The notes under the pieces were generated by a model, which saw only the letters and a list, made by a program, of their open reading frames with translations, was not told the origin of the DNA and made no database searches. Positions 42,990-51,461 of a DNA stretch of 64,000 bases are shown here, in pieces. Positions within the stretch are counted from its first letter, which is position 1; each line of letters opens with the position of its first letter. The position numbers were made by a program, and so were the translations under genes. Source of the stretch: Mesorhizobium_K sp040049215 (GTDB lineage: Bacteria > Pseudomonadota > Alphaproteobacteria > Rhizobiales > Rhizobiaceae); assembly GCF_040049215.1 (NCBI RefSeq), contig NZ_JBDZDN010000001.1, positions 1,550,001 through 1,614,000 on the forward strand, given 5' to 3'.

Positions 42990-44153
42990 ATGAAGCTCGA
43001 CGAGGCCGCTGCAGACGCGCCGGAACGCACGGGAGTCTCGATCGTCGTCCCGGTCTATAACGAGCAGGATTCGCTTGCCATTCTGTGCGAGCGGATCCGG
43101 GCCGTGATGGCCGCGCAAGCGCAGGACTACGAGATCATCTTCGTCGACGACGGCTCAACAGACGCTTCGCCGGAACGGCTGAAAGAGCTTGCGGGCTCGC
43201 TCGACAACGTCAGATGCATCGCCTTCCGCCGCAACTTCGGCAAGGCCGCCGCGCTGGACGCGGGCTTTGCGGCGGCGAGCGGCGAATTCGTCATCACCAT
43301 GGATGCCGATCTGCAGGACGACCCGCAGGAGATACCGAACTTCATCGCCAAGCTGAATGAAGGCTGCGACGTGGTGTCCGGCTGGAAACGCGTCCGCAAC
43401 GACCCCGTCCACAAGACCCTCCCGTCTCGGGTCTTCAACGCCGTGGTCAGCCGGCTCAGCGGCGTGAAGCTCAACGATTTCAACTGCGGCTTCAAGGCCT
43501 ATCGCGCGGAGGCGCTTGAGGGGCTCTCGCTCTACGGCGAGCTTCACCGGTTCATTCCGGTGTTGCTTCACTGGCGCGGCTACCGGATCGGCGAAATCCC
43601 GGTCAACCATCATGCGCGGCAGTTCGGCCGTTCGAAATACGGCTTCAACCGTCTCCTCAAGGGCGGTCTCGACTTCCTAAGCGTCATGCTCAACACGCGT
43701 TTCGCGACGCGGCCGCTGCATGTCTTCGGCACCGCCGGCGCCATCTTCGGCCTCACGGGAACCGCCATCCTCGCCTATCTTTGCGTGCTCTGGGTCCTCG
43801 GGCTCGGCCCGATCGGCGATCGGCCGCTGCTGATGCTCGGCATGCTCCTGGTGATGACGTCCTTCCAGTTCATCACGATCGGGCTGTTGGGCGAGTTCAT
43901 CCAGCGCCAGGGCTCGAGGGCCGATCGTCCCTACACGATCAAAGCGACGCTGAACCTCGAACACAAGCTTCAGACCGGAGTTCCGGCAGCGCGTCAGCTC
44001 GCCGAGATCGCCCGGCGAATGAGAGAAAGCCATCCGGATGAGCAGCACGACAATTCGGTACGACACGACAGAGCGCCATATCGCCAAATACAACAATCCG
44101 AACCCGCTCCATCGCCTGAGCCTCGGCCGGTTCCACGCCGCGCTCGCAAGTGA
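42990..44153 (+). CDS. GT2-family polyprenyl-phosphate glycosyltransferase (GtrB/DPM1-like)
   Basis: 387 residues. GT-A domain with SIVVPVYNEQDSL, IIFVDDGSTDAS, RNFGKAAALDAGF and MDADLQDDPQE, then two membrane helices at about 235-285 and a cytoplasmic tail. Such enzymes move a sugar from a nucleotide donor to undecaprenyl phosphate for later periplasmic transfer. ATG 42990 has GGAG seven bases upstream; an open frame from 42399 is the shadow of alkB. The last 38 or so residues overlap the next gene by 116 bases and are low-complexity (EPAPSPEPRPVPRR), so the ancestral stop may have been lost. Confidence 0.9.
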   Translation: MKLDEAAADAPERTGVSIVVPVYNEQDSLAILCERIRAVMAAQAQDYEIIFVDDGSTDASPERLKELAGSLDNVRCIAFRRNFGKAAALDAGFAAASGEFVITMDADLQDDPQEIPNFIAKLNEGCDVVSGWKRVRNDPVHKTLPSRVFNAVVSRLSGVKLNDFNCGFKAYRAEALEGLSLYGELHRFIPVLLHWRGYRIGEIPVNHHARQFGRSKYGFNRLLKGGLDFLSVMLNTRFATRPLHVFGTAGAIFGLTGTAILAYLCVLWVLGLGPIGDRPLLMLGMLLVMTSFQFITIGLLGEFIQRQGSRADRPYTIKATLNLEHKLQTGVPAARQLAEIARRMRESHPDEQHDNSVRHDRAPYRQIQQSEPAPSPEPRPVPRRARK

Positions 44154-44658
44154 GCTGCGCTCGCTCGATCCCCGGAGCATTCTGGACTTCGGCTGCGGCG
44201 AGGCCTTCACGCTCGACGAGCTTGCGCGCCTCGGCGTCGATGTCGACAATTATGAAGGCGTCGATCTGAGGACCGACGCGCTCGAAGCGGCCCGCGCCCG
44301 CTGGCCGGAGCTGCGTTTCAGCTGCGCCGACATCCTCGATCCCGCTTTCGACGGCAAGCGCTACGACGTCACCCTCGCTCTCGAAGTGATGGAACATCTC
44401 TACGAGCCCGGGCGCATATTGAAGCGGCTGGTCGAGCTGACGGACAAGGCGCTCATCATCTCGGTCCCGCACGAGCCCTGGTTTCAGCTCGTGAACCTCA
44501 TCAGAGGCCGCGATTTCATCCGGCTCGGCAATCATCCCGAGCATGTCCAGCACTGGAACTCGCAGACCTTCGCGGACTTCATTTCTCCCTACGCCGAGGT
44601 GGTGCACATCCGGCGCAGCTTCCCGTTCATCCTGGCGACCGCGCGTCCCCGGCGATGA
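44038..44658 (+). CDS. Class I SAM-dependent methyltransferase
   Basis: 206 residues with the Rossmann SAM motif ILDFGCGEAFTLDELAR and acidic loop NYEGVDLRTDAL, and the post-motif LALEVMEHLYEPGRIL. It resembles small-molecule or sugar-lipid methyltransferases (Methyltransf_11/23). It begins inside the end of the upstream glycosyltransferase gene and ends in ATGA, the first of three near-identical 14-bp repeats ahead of the next gene. A role in methylating the lipid-linked product of the neighbouring glycosyltransferase is inferred from context only. Confidence 0.85.
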   Translation: MSSTTIRYDTTERHIAKYNNPNPLHRLSLGRFHAALASELRSLDPRSILDFGCGEAFTLDELARLGVDVDNYEGVDLRTDALEAARARWPELRFSCADILDPAFDGKRYDVTLALEVMEHLYEPGRILKRLVELTDKALIISVPHEPWFQLVNLIRGRDFIRLGNHPEHVQHWNSQTFADFISPYAEVVHIRRSFPFILATARPRR

Positions 44659-44694
44659 GTTCGGGGCGATGAGCTCGGAGCGATGAATTCGGTC
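44653..44694 (+). repeat. Three 14-bp tandem repeats spanning a stop/start junction
   Basis: CGATGAGTTCGGGG, CGATGAGCTCGGAG and CGATGAATTCGGTC follow each other at 44653, 44667 and 44681. Each contains an ATG (44655, 44669, 44683), one in each reading frame; only the last opens the long downstream gene. The first ATGA overlaps the methyltransferase stop. Confidence 0.7.
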
Positions 44695-46311
44695 AGCCTG
44701 TCGGACGCCCATCGGGGAGCGGCGGCCCTGCGCGCCTTCGTCACGCCGTGGCGCATGGCCTGGCTGCTCGCCGCGCTGGCCGGCGCGCTGGTGTCTTTTT
44801 GGCCGCTCGGCATGGCCGGAGACTACATGAACCATCTGGCGCGCAACCACATCGAGGCGCGGCTGTGGTTCGACCCGATCCTGCATGAAAACTACACGGT
44901 TTCGTTCGAAATCATCCCCGATCTCGCCATGGACATGATCGTGCCGTGGCTGTCCTACGCCACCGGCATCTATGCAGCGGGCGCGTTCATGATCTGGGCG
45001 GCGTTCGTCTTGCCGCCGATCGCCGGGCTGTTGATCGCGCGGACGCTCCACGGCCGCGTTTCCTGGGTCGCGCTGCTCGGGTTTCTCGCCATGTTCAACC
45101 AGAACATGCAGTGGGGCTTCGTCAACTTCGCCGTGTCCACCGGCCTCGCTCTCATCGGTTTCGCATTGTGGATTCGAAGCGGTCCGTCCTGGCGCCGCAC
45201 CTTCGCCTTCGCGCCTTTCGGCGTCTTGCTGGCGCTCGGCCACGCGCTGGGCTTCCTGCTCCTCGGCTATCTGGTCCTGCTCTGGGAGATCGCGTCCTAT
45301 GCGGCCGGCCAGCGGGGCTCGCCGGCCGACTTCCTTCGCCAGCTGGCGACCAAGGACGCCGCCGCCATGGTCCCCGGCCTTCTCGTCGTCCTCATAGCGA
45401 CGGGCGGAGCCGAACAGCTTCCGCAGGCCGGCGTCATCAATTTCGCCCTCGGGCAGAAGATCGACTCACTCTGGTCGGGGGCCGCCTTCTTCAGTCCTTC
45501 GCTGGCTAAGCTCGTCACCATCGTGCTGGTCTGCGTGTTCTGGCTTGGGCTGAGGCGCGGCGTCCTGGCGATGGAACCGCGCATGGTCTGGGTCTGCGGC
45601 GGCCTCTTGGCGCTGATCGTCGCCCTGCCGACCACCGTGCTCGGCATCTGGGGGCTGCAGTTCCGCTACCAGGCCGTGCTGATCATCCTGGCCGCGGCCA
45701 GTGTCCGCGTCGCGCCCGGCCACGACCGGCTGGCAAGGCAGGTCGCCGTGGCGGCGACGCTGCTGCTTGCCGCCGTCTACGCCAACGGCGCCTTTCAGAT
45801 GGCGCGGATCGACGGTTTCGCCCGCGCCAATCGCGATCTCCTTGCCGGCGTTTCCGAAGGCGCGCGGGTGCTGTCCGCCGGCCACGAAGAGGCCGATCCG
45901 CTGCTTGCTTTCCACGCCGCCGCGATCGCCGTGATCGAGCGTTCGGCGTATGTGCCGAACCTGTTCACCAACACCTCGCCCGTCGGCGTTCGCCCTGAAA
46001 TGCGCGCCTTTCACATGCCGCAGGCCTGGCCGCTGCTCGAAGCGCAACTGGCCGCCTCGGCCTCGCTGGAACCACCGGGATCCGCCAACGGCTACTGGTC
46101 GCCGGAATATTATTACGGTTGGCCCCGACATTGGGACTACGTCGTCTATTTCCGCTCGACCCCGGAACAGTCGCTCAGCCATCCATTCCTCTGCCGGCAA
46201 GCCGAGGTCCCCGGAGCTGTCCTCTATCGGATTTCCCGCGACGGATGCGCGCCCGACGCCGCGCAGGTCAGCCGTCGCGGAACACCCAGCGACCCAGCAC
46301 GACATAGTTGA
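44683..46311 (+). CDS. Large polytopic membrane protein, possibly GT-C type
   Basis: 542 residues with about ten hydrophobic segments over residues 20-360 and a soluble, probably periplasmic C-terminal region of about 170 residues. Acidic residues in the first periplasmic loop (MAGDYMNHLARNHIEARLWF) resemble the loop of GT-C glycosyltransferases that use lipid-linked sugars, but I find no diagnostic motif and the function is unassigned. It follows a polyprenyl-phosphate glycosyltransferase and a methyltransferase. Its 3' end overlaps the convergent GtrA gene by 44 bases. The start at 44683 lies in a triple 14-bp repeat. Confidence 0.8.
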   Translation: MNSVSLSDAHRGAAALRAFVTPWRMAWLLAALAGALVSFWPLGMAGDYMNHLARNHIEARLWFDPILHENYTVSFEIIPDLAMDMIVPWLSYATGIYAAGAFMIWAAFVLPPIAGLLIARTLHGRVSWVALLGFLAMFNQNMQWGFVNFAVSTGLALIGFALWIRSGPSWRRTFAFAPFGVLLALGHALGFLLLGYLVLLWEIASYAAGQRGSPADFLRQLATKDAAAMVPGLLVVLIATGGAEQLPQAGVINFALGQKIDSLWSGAAFFSPSLAKLVTIVLVCVFWLGLRRGVLAMEPRMVWVCGGLLALIVALPTTVLGIWGLQFRYQAVLIILAAASVRVAPGHDRLARQVAVAATLLLAAVYANGAFQMARIDGFARANRDLLAGVSEGARVLSAGHEEADPLLAFHAAAIAVIERSAYVPNLFTNTSPVGVRPEMRAFHMPQAWPLLEAQLAASASLEPPGSANGYWSPEYYYGWPRHWDYVVYFRSTPEQSLSHPFLCRQAEVPGAVLYRISRDGCAPDAAQVSRRGTPSDPARHS

Positions 46312-46672
46312 CCGTCGGCACGACGATGCAGGCAAGCAGGATGGGAACGACCGCGGGCAGCCCCAGCAGCCCGGTCAGCAGCGCCGGCAGCATCGACACC
46401 ACCGCCAGCCCGGCCGCGCTCAGCGCGAGAAACCGCGGCAGCTCGAAGGCGTGGCGTCCGCCTGAGACATAGGTCACGTATTTGTGCCCCGTATAGGAGA
46501 AGACGGCGGCAAGCCCGAAGGCGAGGACCGAGGCGCCTGTCGCTTCGACGCCAAGGCCGTTCAAGACCAGCGCGAGTACTGCATAGAGCACGGTCGACAG
46601 GATGCCGATCGCGGCGAAGCGCGACAGCCGCAGCGACCACAGGCCGCCGATCAGGCGCGTCATCGGGCACAT
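46268..46672 (-). CDS. GtrA-family small membrane protein (putative lipid-linked sugar flippase)
   Basis: 134 residues with four membrane helices, matching GtrA: RFAAIGILSTVLYAVLALVL, then VFSYTGHKYVTYV and a C-terminal NYVVLGRWVFRD, the family ending. GtrA proteins are thought to move polyprenyl-phosphate sugars across the inner membrane and usually accompany GtrB. Here the GtrB-like enzyme is two genes upstream. Two starts are possible, ATG 46672 and ATG 46663; neither has a strong ribosome-binding site. The gene lies five bases after the methyltransferase stop. Confidence 0.85.
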   Translation of the reverse strand: MCPMTRLIGGLWSLRLSRFAAIGILSTVLYAVLALVLNGLGVEATGASVLAFGLAAVFSYTGHKYVTYVSGGRHAFELPRFLALSAAGLAVVSMLPALLTGLLGLPAVVPILLACIVVPTVNYVVLGRWVFRDG

Positions 46673-46677
46673 GTGTG

Positions 46678-47445
46678 TCAGGCTGCCAGCAGAGCGTCTT
46701 GCGGCGCCTCGGCTTCGTTCTTGGAGAAAACCGCCAGCAGTGACACGCCGAACGGCAGCGAGGCATTGGCGACGATCAGGCTCTCGGCCGAAAACACCGC
46801 CTTCATCGCCGCGTTGACAGGGGCCGGCGGCATCGCCTGGCCCGAAGCCGGGCCGGAACGGCGCAGCCGGTCGGCGAGCCGGGCGAGAACCGCAACCGGA
46901 AACAGCGCCGCGTTGGTGTAGGTCAGCTTCTCGATGCTGTAGCCGGCCGCCTGGATGCGCTGCCTGAGCAGGCTGCGCGAATAGCGCCGCATGTGATGCA
47001 GCCCGACATCGTGCGTGCTCCACAGCCATTGATGCGCGGGAACCGTCAGCACAACCTTGCCGGTCGACTTCAGCAGCCGGCGCATGGACCGCAACGAAGC
47101 CTCGTCCGCCTCGACATGCTCGAGCACGTCGAACAGGCAGATGAGGTCGACCGTACCCGGCGAAACCGGGATGTTGTCCGGCAGATAGCCGTAGAGGAAG
47201 TCGCGGCCGGTCTTTTCCCAGGCGATCCGGCGCGCCAGGTCGCTCATCTCGATCGCCTGCACCTCGCCGAACCTTTCCAGCATGGCGATGTTGCCGCCGG
47301 TGCCTGCGCCGATCTCCAGGATCTTCGCATCCTTCGGCAGGCCGAGGCCGCGGATGACGGCCTCTCCGATGGCGCGGCGGCCGCAGAACCACCAGTGGTC
47401 GTCCTCAGTGGCGGCCATGCTGCGGTAGGCGTCGAGTTCCATCAT
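46678..47445 (-). CDS. Class I SAM-dependent methyltransferase
   Basis: 255 residues with SAM motif ILEIGAGTGGNIAMLERF, DLICLFDVLEHVEAD and VVLTVPAHQWLWS, typical of UbiE/Methyltransf_11-like enzymes that act on polyprenyl or sugar-lipid substrates. The start at 47445 overlaps the glycosyltransferase stop by four bases. Lying between a GtrB-like transferase and GtrA, it probably methylates a lipid-linked sugar. It mirrors the glycosyltransferase/methyltransferase pair on the plus strand just upstream, but the two methyltransferases are not close copies. Confidence 0.87.
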   Translation of the reverse strand: MMELDAYRSMAATEDDHWWFCGRRAIGEAVIRGLGLPKDAKILEIGAGTGGNIAMLERFGEVQAIEMSDLARRIAWEKTGRDFLYGYLPDNIPVSPGTVDLICLFDVLEHVEADEASLRSMRRLLKSTGKVVLTVPAHQWLWSTHDVGLHHMRRYSRSLLRQRIQAAGYSIEKLTYTNAALFPVAVLARLADRLRRSGPASGQAMPPAPVNAAMKAVFSAESLIVANASLPFGVSLLAVFSKNEAEAPQDALLAA

Positions 47446-48485
47446 TTGCCCCCGAAGGTGCGCCGCACGATGTAGATCGGGCGCTGTTTGATCTCGGAAT
47501 AGACGCGGCCGAGATACTGTCCGATGATGCCGATGCCTAGCAACTGGATGCCGCCGAGGAACAATATGCTGACCAGCAGCGAGGCGTAGCCAGGCACGTC
47601 GATGCCGAAGACCAGCGTCTTGGCGACGATCACCAGGCCGTAGAGGAACGACAGGAACGAGATGGTCGCGCCGACATAGGTCCATATCTCGAGCGGCGCG
47701 CTGGAGAAGCTGGTGATGCCTTCGAGCGCGAAGTTCCAGAGTTTCCAGCCGGAGAACTTGCTGCGCCCGGCGGCCCGCGGCTCGCGGATATATTCGACCG
47801 TCGCCGTGTTGAAGCCTACCCAGGCGAAAAGACCTTTCATGAAGCGGCGGCGTTCCGGCAACGCGCGCAGCGCATCGATGACCTGGCGGTCGATCAGCCG
47901 GAAATCTCCGACGTCATGCGGGATCTTCTGGGCCGCCATCATGTTGTGGATGCGGTAGAACAGCGAGGCCGAGCGGTGCTTCATGAAGCCGTCGCTCGAC
48001 CTGTCGGAACGCCTGGCGACCACGACCTCGAAGCCTTCGCGCCACTTCTCGATCAGCTGCGGAATGACGCTCGGCGGGTCCTGGAGGTCAACGTCGATCG
48101 GGATCGCGGCGTCGGCATCGCACATGTCGAGGCCGGCGGTCATCGCCGCTTCCTTGCCGAAATTGCGCGACAGGTCGACGACCCGGATGCGGGGGTCGTC
48201 CTGCTGCGCAAGCAGCAGGCAGTCGAGCGTCGCGTCGGTCGAGCCGTCATTGACGAAGATGAAGTCGAAGGAGATGCCCCCCTCGGTCAGCACCTCGGTG
48301 TTGCGGTAGACCGCTTCGAGGAACGGGGCGATCGACGCTTCCTCGTTGTGCACCGGCACGATCAGCGCGACGGTCGCAACGCAGACTTCGGGACGCGCTT
48401 CGGCCGCAGGCCCGCCCTCCGCCGGCGAATCCGGGGACGCCGTATCTGGGGATGCCAGCCCGGAATGGGGGAAAAGTGCGTTCAT
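47442..48485 (-). CDS. GT2-family polyprenyl-phosphate glycosyltransferase (GtrB-like)
   Basis: 347 residues from ATG 48485 (359 from TTG 48521). GT-A domain with ALIVPVHNEEASI, FIFVNDGSTDAT, RNFGKEAAMTAGLD and IDVDLQDPP, followed by two membrane helices near the C terminus (IWTYVGATISFLSFLYGLVI; SLLVSILFLGGIQLLGIGII) and GQYLGRVYSEIKQRP, the GtrB ending. It makes a polyprenyl-phosphate sugar in the cytoplasm for GtrA to flip. It is the first gene of a three-gene operon preceded by a consensus CtrA box. Confidence 0.92.
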   Translation of the reverse strand: MNALFPHSGLASPDTASPDSPAEGGPAAEARPEVCVATVALIVPVHNEEASIAPFLEAVYRNTEVLTEGGISFDFIFVNDGSTDATLDCLLLAQQDDPRIRVVDLSRNFGKEAAMTAGLDMCDADAAIPIDVDLQDPPSVIPQLIEKWREGFEVVVARRSDRSSDGFMKHRSASLFYRIHNMMAAQKIPHDVGDFRLIDRQVIDALRALPERRRFMKGLFAWVGFNTATVEYIREPRAAGRSKFSGWKLWNFALEGITSFSSAPLEIWTYVGATISFLSFLYGLVIVAKTLVFGIDVPGYASLLVSILFLGGIQLLGIGIIGQYLGRVYSEIKQRPIYIVRRTFGGK

Positions 48486-48533
48486 CGTCCGCCGCAGCCT
48501 CTTTAGACGCAGGCTGGACAATAGATTTACGCG

Positions 48534-48549
48534 GTTAAGTTAACTTTAA
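48534..48549 (-). promoter_or_regulatory. CtrA-box consensus upstream of the GtrB-like operon
   Basis: Read on the minus strand the site is TTAA-AGTTAAC-TTAAC, an exact fit to the alphaproteobacterial CtrA full site TTAA-N7-TTAAC. It lies about 50 bases upstream of ATG 48485, in an otherwise unremarkable 150-base gap after coaA. It suggests cell-cycle control of the glycosyltransferase operon. Confidence 0.55.
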
Positions 48550-48673
48550 GGTTCCGGGCAGGAGGCCGACAGCGCAAGCGGCGGATCGGCAACCGAAACG
48601 GACCGACCGTTGGGACCGCGACGAGCACCGGAAGCCGGAAACCCCGCTGTTTGCAGGTCGATCCAGCCTTGTT

Positions 48674-49648
48674 CTACAGCTTCCTGAGCGCAACTTGCTC
48701 GACGCGGTGATCGGCGCCCTTGCGCAGGATGAGGTCGGCGCGCGGCCTCGTCGGACGGATGTTCTCGCGCAAATTCTTCAGGTTGATGTTGTTCCACAGG
48801 CCTTCCGCGATCGCCCGCGCCGCGTCCTCCGACAGTTCCGAATAGCGATGGAAGAACGACGCCGGGTTGCGGAAGGCGGTTTCCCGCAGCCGCATGAAGC
48901 GCGCCACGTACCATTCGTGGATCAACTCCTCCTCGGCGTCGATATAGATCGAGAAGTCGAAGAAGTCGGACAGGAACGGCACGAACTTGCCGTCCTTGGG
49001 CAGTTCGCGCGGCTGCAACACGTTCAGCCCCTCGAAGATCAGTATCTCCGGCCGGTCGATTGTCACGTATTCGCCGGGCAGCACGTCATAGGTGAGATGC
49101 GAGTAGACCGGCGCACGCACATCGGCCTGGCCGGACTTTATCGCAGACAGGAAACGCAGCAGCGCGCCGACATCGTAGCTGTCAGGGAAACCCTTGCGCT
49201 CCATCAGGTTCTGCCGGCGCAGCACCGCGTTGGGCAGCAGGAAGCCGTCGGTCGTCACCAGATCGACCTTGGGGCTCGACGGCCAGCGCTGCAGCAGTTC
49301 CTTGAGCAGGCGCGCCGTGGTCGACTTGCCGACCGCCACCGAGCCGGCGATGCCGATGATGAAAGGCGTCTTCACCGCATGAGGCACCTGAAAGAATTGG
49401 CGCCGCTCGCGGAACAGGGTCTGGCTAGCCTCGACATGCACGGAGAGCAGCCGCGACATCGACAGATAGATGCGCCTGACTTCGTCGAGGTCGATCGGAT
49501 CGTTGAGCGAGGAGAGCCTGGTTACCTCCTCCTGCGTCAGCGTCAGCGACGCGCCGGCCGCGAATTCCGCCCAGCGCTCCGCCGCATAGAAGCGGTAGGG
49601 CGAATACTTTTCCGTCGCGACAAGCTGGTCCTTCACAAGCTGGTCCAT
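48674..49648 (-). CDS. coaA: Type I pantothenate kinase
   Basis: Phosphorylates pantothenate, the first and regulated step of coenzyme A synthesis. 324 residues. Walker A is IAGSVAVGKSTTARLL, followed by VTTDGFLLPNAVL and IFEGLNVLQP, with the YxxR-type FFDFSIYIDAEEE near the end. It is last in the histidine gene run, 19 bases after hisE, as in other rhizobia. I see no terminator in the 150 bases that follow. Confidence 0.96.
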   Translation of the reverse strand: MDQLVKDQLVATEKYSPYRFYAAERWAEFAAGASLTLTQEEVTRLSSLNDPIDLDEVRRIYLSMSRLLSVHVEASQTLFRERRQFFQVPHAVKTPFIIGIAGSVAVGKSTTARLLKELLQRWPSSPKVDLVTTDGFLLPNAVLRRQNLMERKGFPDSYDVGALLRFLSAIKSGQADVRAPVYSHLTYDVLPGEYVTIDRPEILIFEGLNVLQPRELPKDGKFVPFLSDFFDFSIYIDAEEELIHEWYVARFMRLRETAFRNPASFFHRYSELSEDAARAIAEGLWNNINLKNLRENIRPTRPRADLILRKGADHRVEQVALRKL

Positions 49649-49667
49649 CGAAACTCCAGCCCTCCGT

Positions 49668-50018
49668 TCAGCCCGGCCCGTGGCCCGGCTTGGTCCGCGA
49701 CGCCTTTTCGGCCAGACCCGACTGCCCCGTGCGCCGCTCGAGTTCGCCGATCACCTCGGATAGGGGAACGCCGGCGAGCGCCAGAACGACCAGCCAATGA
49801 TAGACAAGATCGGCGCTCTCCGAAACGATGGCTTGCCGGTCGCCGCCCACGGCCGCGATCACGGTCTCGACCGCTTCCTCGCCTAACTTCTTGGCCGCCT
49901 TGTCCATGCCGCCGGCAAAAAGCTTGGCCGTCCATGAGCCGGAATCGCCCGAGCGGCCGCGCTCGGCGATGATTCTTTCGAGGTCGGCCAAGGAGAACTG
50001 ATCGGAAAATTCCCTCAT
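49668..50018 (-). CDS. hisE: Phosphoribosyl-ATP pyrophosphatase
   Basis: Second step of histidine synthesis, hydrolysing phosphoribosyl-ATP to phosphoribosyl-AMP. 116 residues, with the MazG-like all-alpha motif KKLGEEAVETVIAA and SESADLVYHWLVVL carrying the metal-binding Glu and Asp residues. The start at 50018 is supported by the family N terminus; the open frame extends upstream into hisF without a usable site. Here hisE is separate from hisI, as is normal in rhizobia. It lies ten bases after hisF. Confidence 0.95.
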   Translation of the reverse strand: MREFSDQFSLADLERIIAERGRSGDSGSWTAKLFAGGMDKAAKKLGEEAVETVIAAVGGDRQAIVSESADLVYHWLVVLALAGVPLSEVIGELERRTGQSGLAEKASRTKPGHGPG

Positions 50019-50028
50019 GGCAGGCCGT

Positions 50029-50823
50029 TTATTGCGCTGCGGCACGAGAGTCCAGACGCATCGGCACGCCAGCCTTAGCCATATGAACTTTCGCCTCGGC
50101 GATCGAATAGGTCCCGAAGTGGAAGATCGAGGCGGCAAGAACCGCTGTCGCGTGGCCGTCGCGCACGCCCTCGACCAGGTGGTCGAGCGTGCCGACGCCG
50201 CCCGACGCGATCACCGGGACCCGCACGGCGTCGGCAACGGCGCGGGTCAGCGCGATGTCGTAGCCGGCCTTGGTTCCATCGCGGTCCATCGAGGTCAGCA
50301 GGATCTCGCCGGCGCCGAGGTCGACGACTTTTCGCGCAAATTCGACCGCGTCGATGCCGGTCGCCTGCCTCCCGCCATGAGTGAAGATTTCCCAGCGGAC
50401 GGGCTCGCCGGGCGCCGACACCTTCTTCGCATCGATCGCCACAACGATGCACTGGTTGCCGAACTTGTCGGCGGCTTCGGCAACGAAATCCGGATCGTTC
50501 ACCGCAGCCGTATTGATCGACACCTTGTCGGCGCCTGAGAGCAGCAGTTTCCTGATGTCGCCGACGCTCCTGACGCCACCGCCGACCGTCAGCGGCATGA
50601 AGCAGCGCTCGGCGGTCCGCGCGACCACGTCGAAGATGGTCTCGCGATTGTCCGACGACGCGGTGATGTCGAGGAAGCAGAGTTCGTCGGCGCCGGCCGC
50701 GTCATAGGCCGCAGCCGCCTCGACCGGATCGCCGGCATCGATGAGGTCGACGAAGTTGACGCCCTTGACGACGCGGCCGTCCTTCACGTCGAGGCAGGGG
50801 ATGACGCGGGCTTTGAGGGTCAT
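50029..50823 (-). CDS. hisF: Imidazole glycerol phosphate synthase subunit HisF
   Basis: Cyclase half of IGP synthase, working with the HisH glutaminase. 264 residues of TIM-barrel fold; catalytic Asp residues lie in VIPCLDVKDGRVVKG and SMDRDGTKAGYDI. The phosphate-binding loops VGGGVRS and ASGGVGTLDHLVEG are intact. Its relation to HisA is visible in the paired DVKDG/DLKDG motifs. It lies 11 bases after a Uma2-family gene; in most rhizobia hisA or hisF would be immediately adjacent. Confidence 0.97.
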   Translation of the reverse strand: MTLKARVIPCLDVKDGRVVKGVNFVDLIDAGDPVEAAAAYDAAGADELCFLDITASSDNRETIFDVVARTAERCFMPLTVGGGVRSVGDIRKLLLSGADKVSINTAAVNDPDFVAEAADKFGNQCIVVAIDAKKVSAPGEPVRWEIFTHGGRQATGIDAVEFARKVVDLGAGEILLTSMDRDGTKAGYDIALTRAVADAVRVPVIASGGVGTLDHLVEGVRDGHATAVLAASIFHFGTYSIAEAKVHMAKAGVPMRLDSRAAAQ

Positions 50824-50834
50824 TGCGCCGCTTC

Positions 50835-51410
50835 TCAGGAGGCCGCACGAACAGACGCGATGCCCGCATAGAGCGAAGGCAAATCGATCGAAACGGGCCT
50901 GCCGTCGATAACGAGCGGAACCGAACCGGCCTCGAAGATTTCCGGTTCCTTCCAGCTCTTGTCGTTAGCGCGCGACCAGACCCACATGCGCACTTCGTCC
51001 TGCGAAAGGATCAGATAATGTTGAAGCGACGGTAGGCCCTGGTAGTCCCGAGCCTTGGGGCCGAAATCGTCGGCGATACTCGACTTCGACAGGATCTCGG
51101 CGATCAGCAGCGGAGACGTGGCCGCAAGCGCTCGTCCATCAACCGCCACCGTATCCACCATGACATCAGGAAATCGAATCCCGTCCGGAGTTTTCACGCC
51201 GTGATCGGTCGTTCCCACGTCATAGTTTTCGTCGCCCAGTTGCGCCGCGATCTGGCGCTCGAGCCGGTTGGCCAGCCGCCAGTGATTCCTGGTGACGTTG
51301 ATCATCATTTCGACCACCCTCCCGCGCACGAACTCCCGCTTGCCCTCGCGCCCTTCGTTCCAGCGCAGGAATTCGTCCGCCGTGGTCGGCATTTTTTGCT
51401 GCAGGTTCAT
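50835..51410 (-). CDS. Uma2-family (DUF820) putative restriction-endonuclease-like protein
   Basis: 191 residues with the Uma2/DUF820 pattern: an N-terminal TADEFLRWNEG...KREFVRGRVVEM, then IRFPDVMVDTVA and LLIAEILSKSS, which place the Asp and Glu residues of a PD-(D/E)XK-like fold. The family is widespread in cyanobacteria and patchy in alphaproteobacteria; its role is not established. It sits between the arginase-like gene and hisF, inside the histidine run, an unusual place. No strong ribosome-binding site is visible, so expression may depend on transcription through the operon. Confidence 0.82.
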   Translation of the reverse strand: MNLQQKMPTTADEFLRWNEGREGKREFVRGRVVEMMINVTRNHWRLANRLERQIAAQLGDENYDVGTTDHGVKTPDGIRFPDVMVDTVAVDGRALAATSPLLIAEILSKSSIADDFGPKARDYQGLPSLQHYLILSQDEVRMWVWSRANDKSWKEPEIFEAGSVPLVIDGRPVSIDLPSLYAGIASVRAAS

Positions 51411-51461
51411 GGCGTCAGCCTAGCACAACCGCCTTCTCTTTCACATCGGCCCAGCTGAGCA

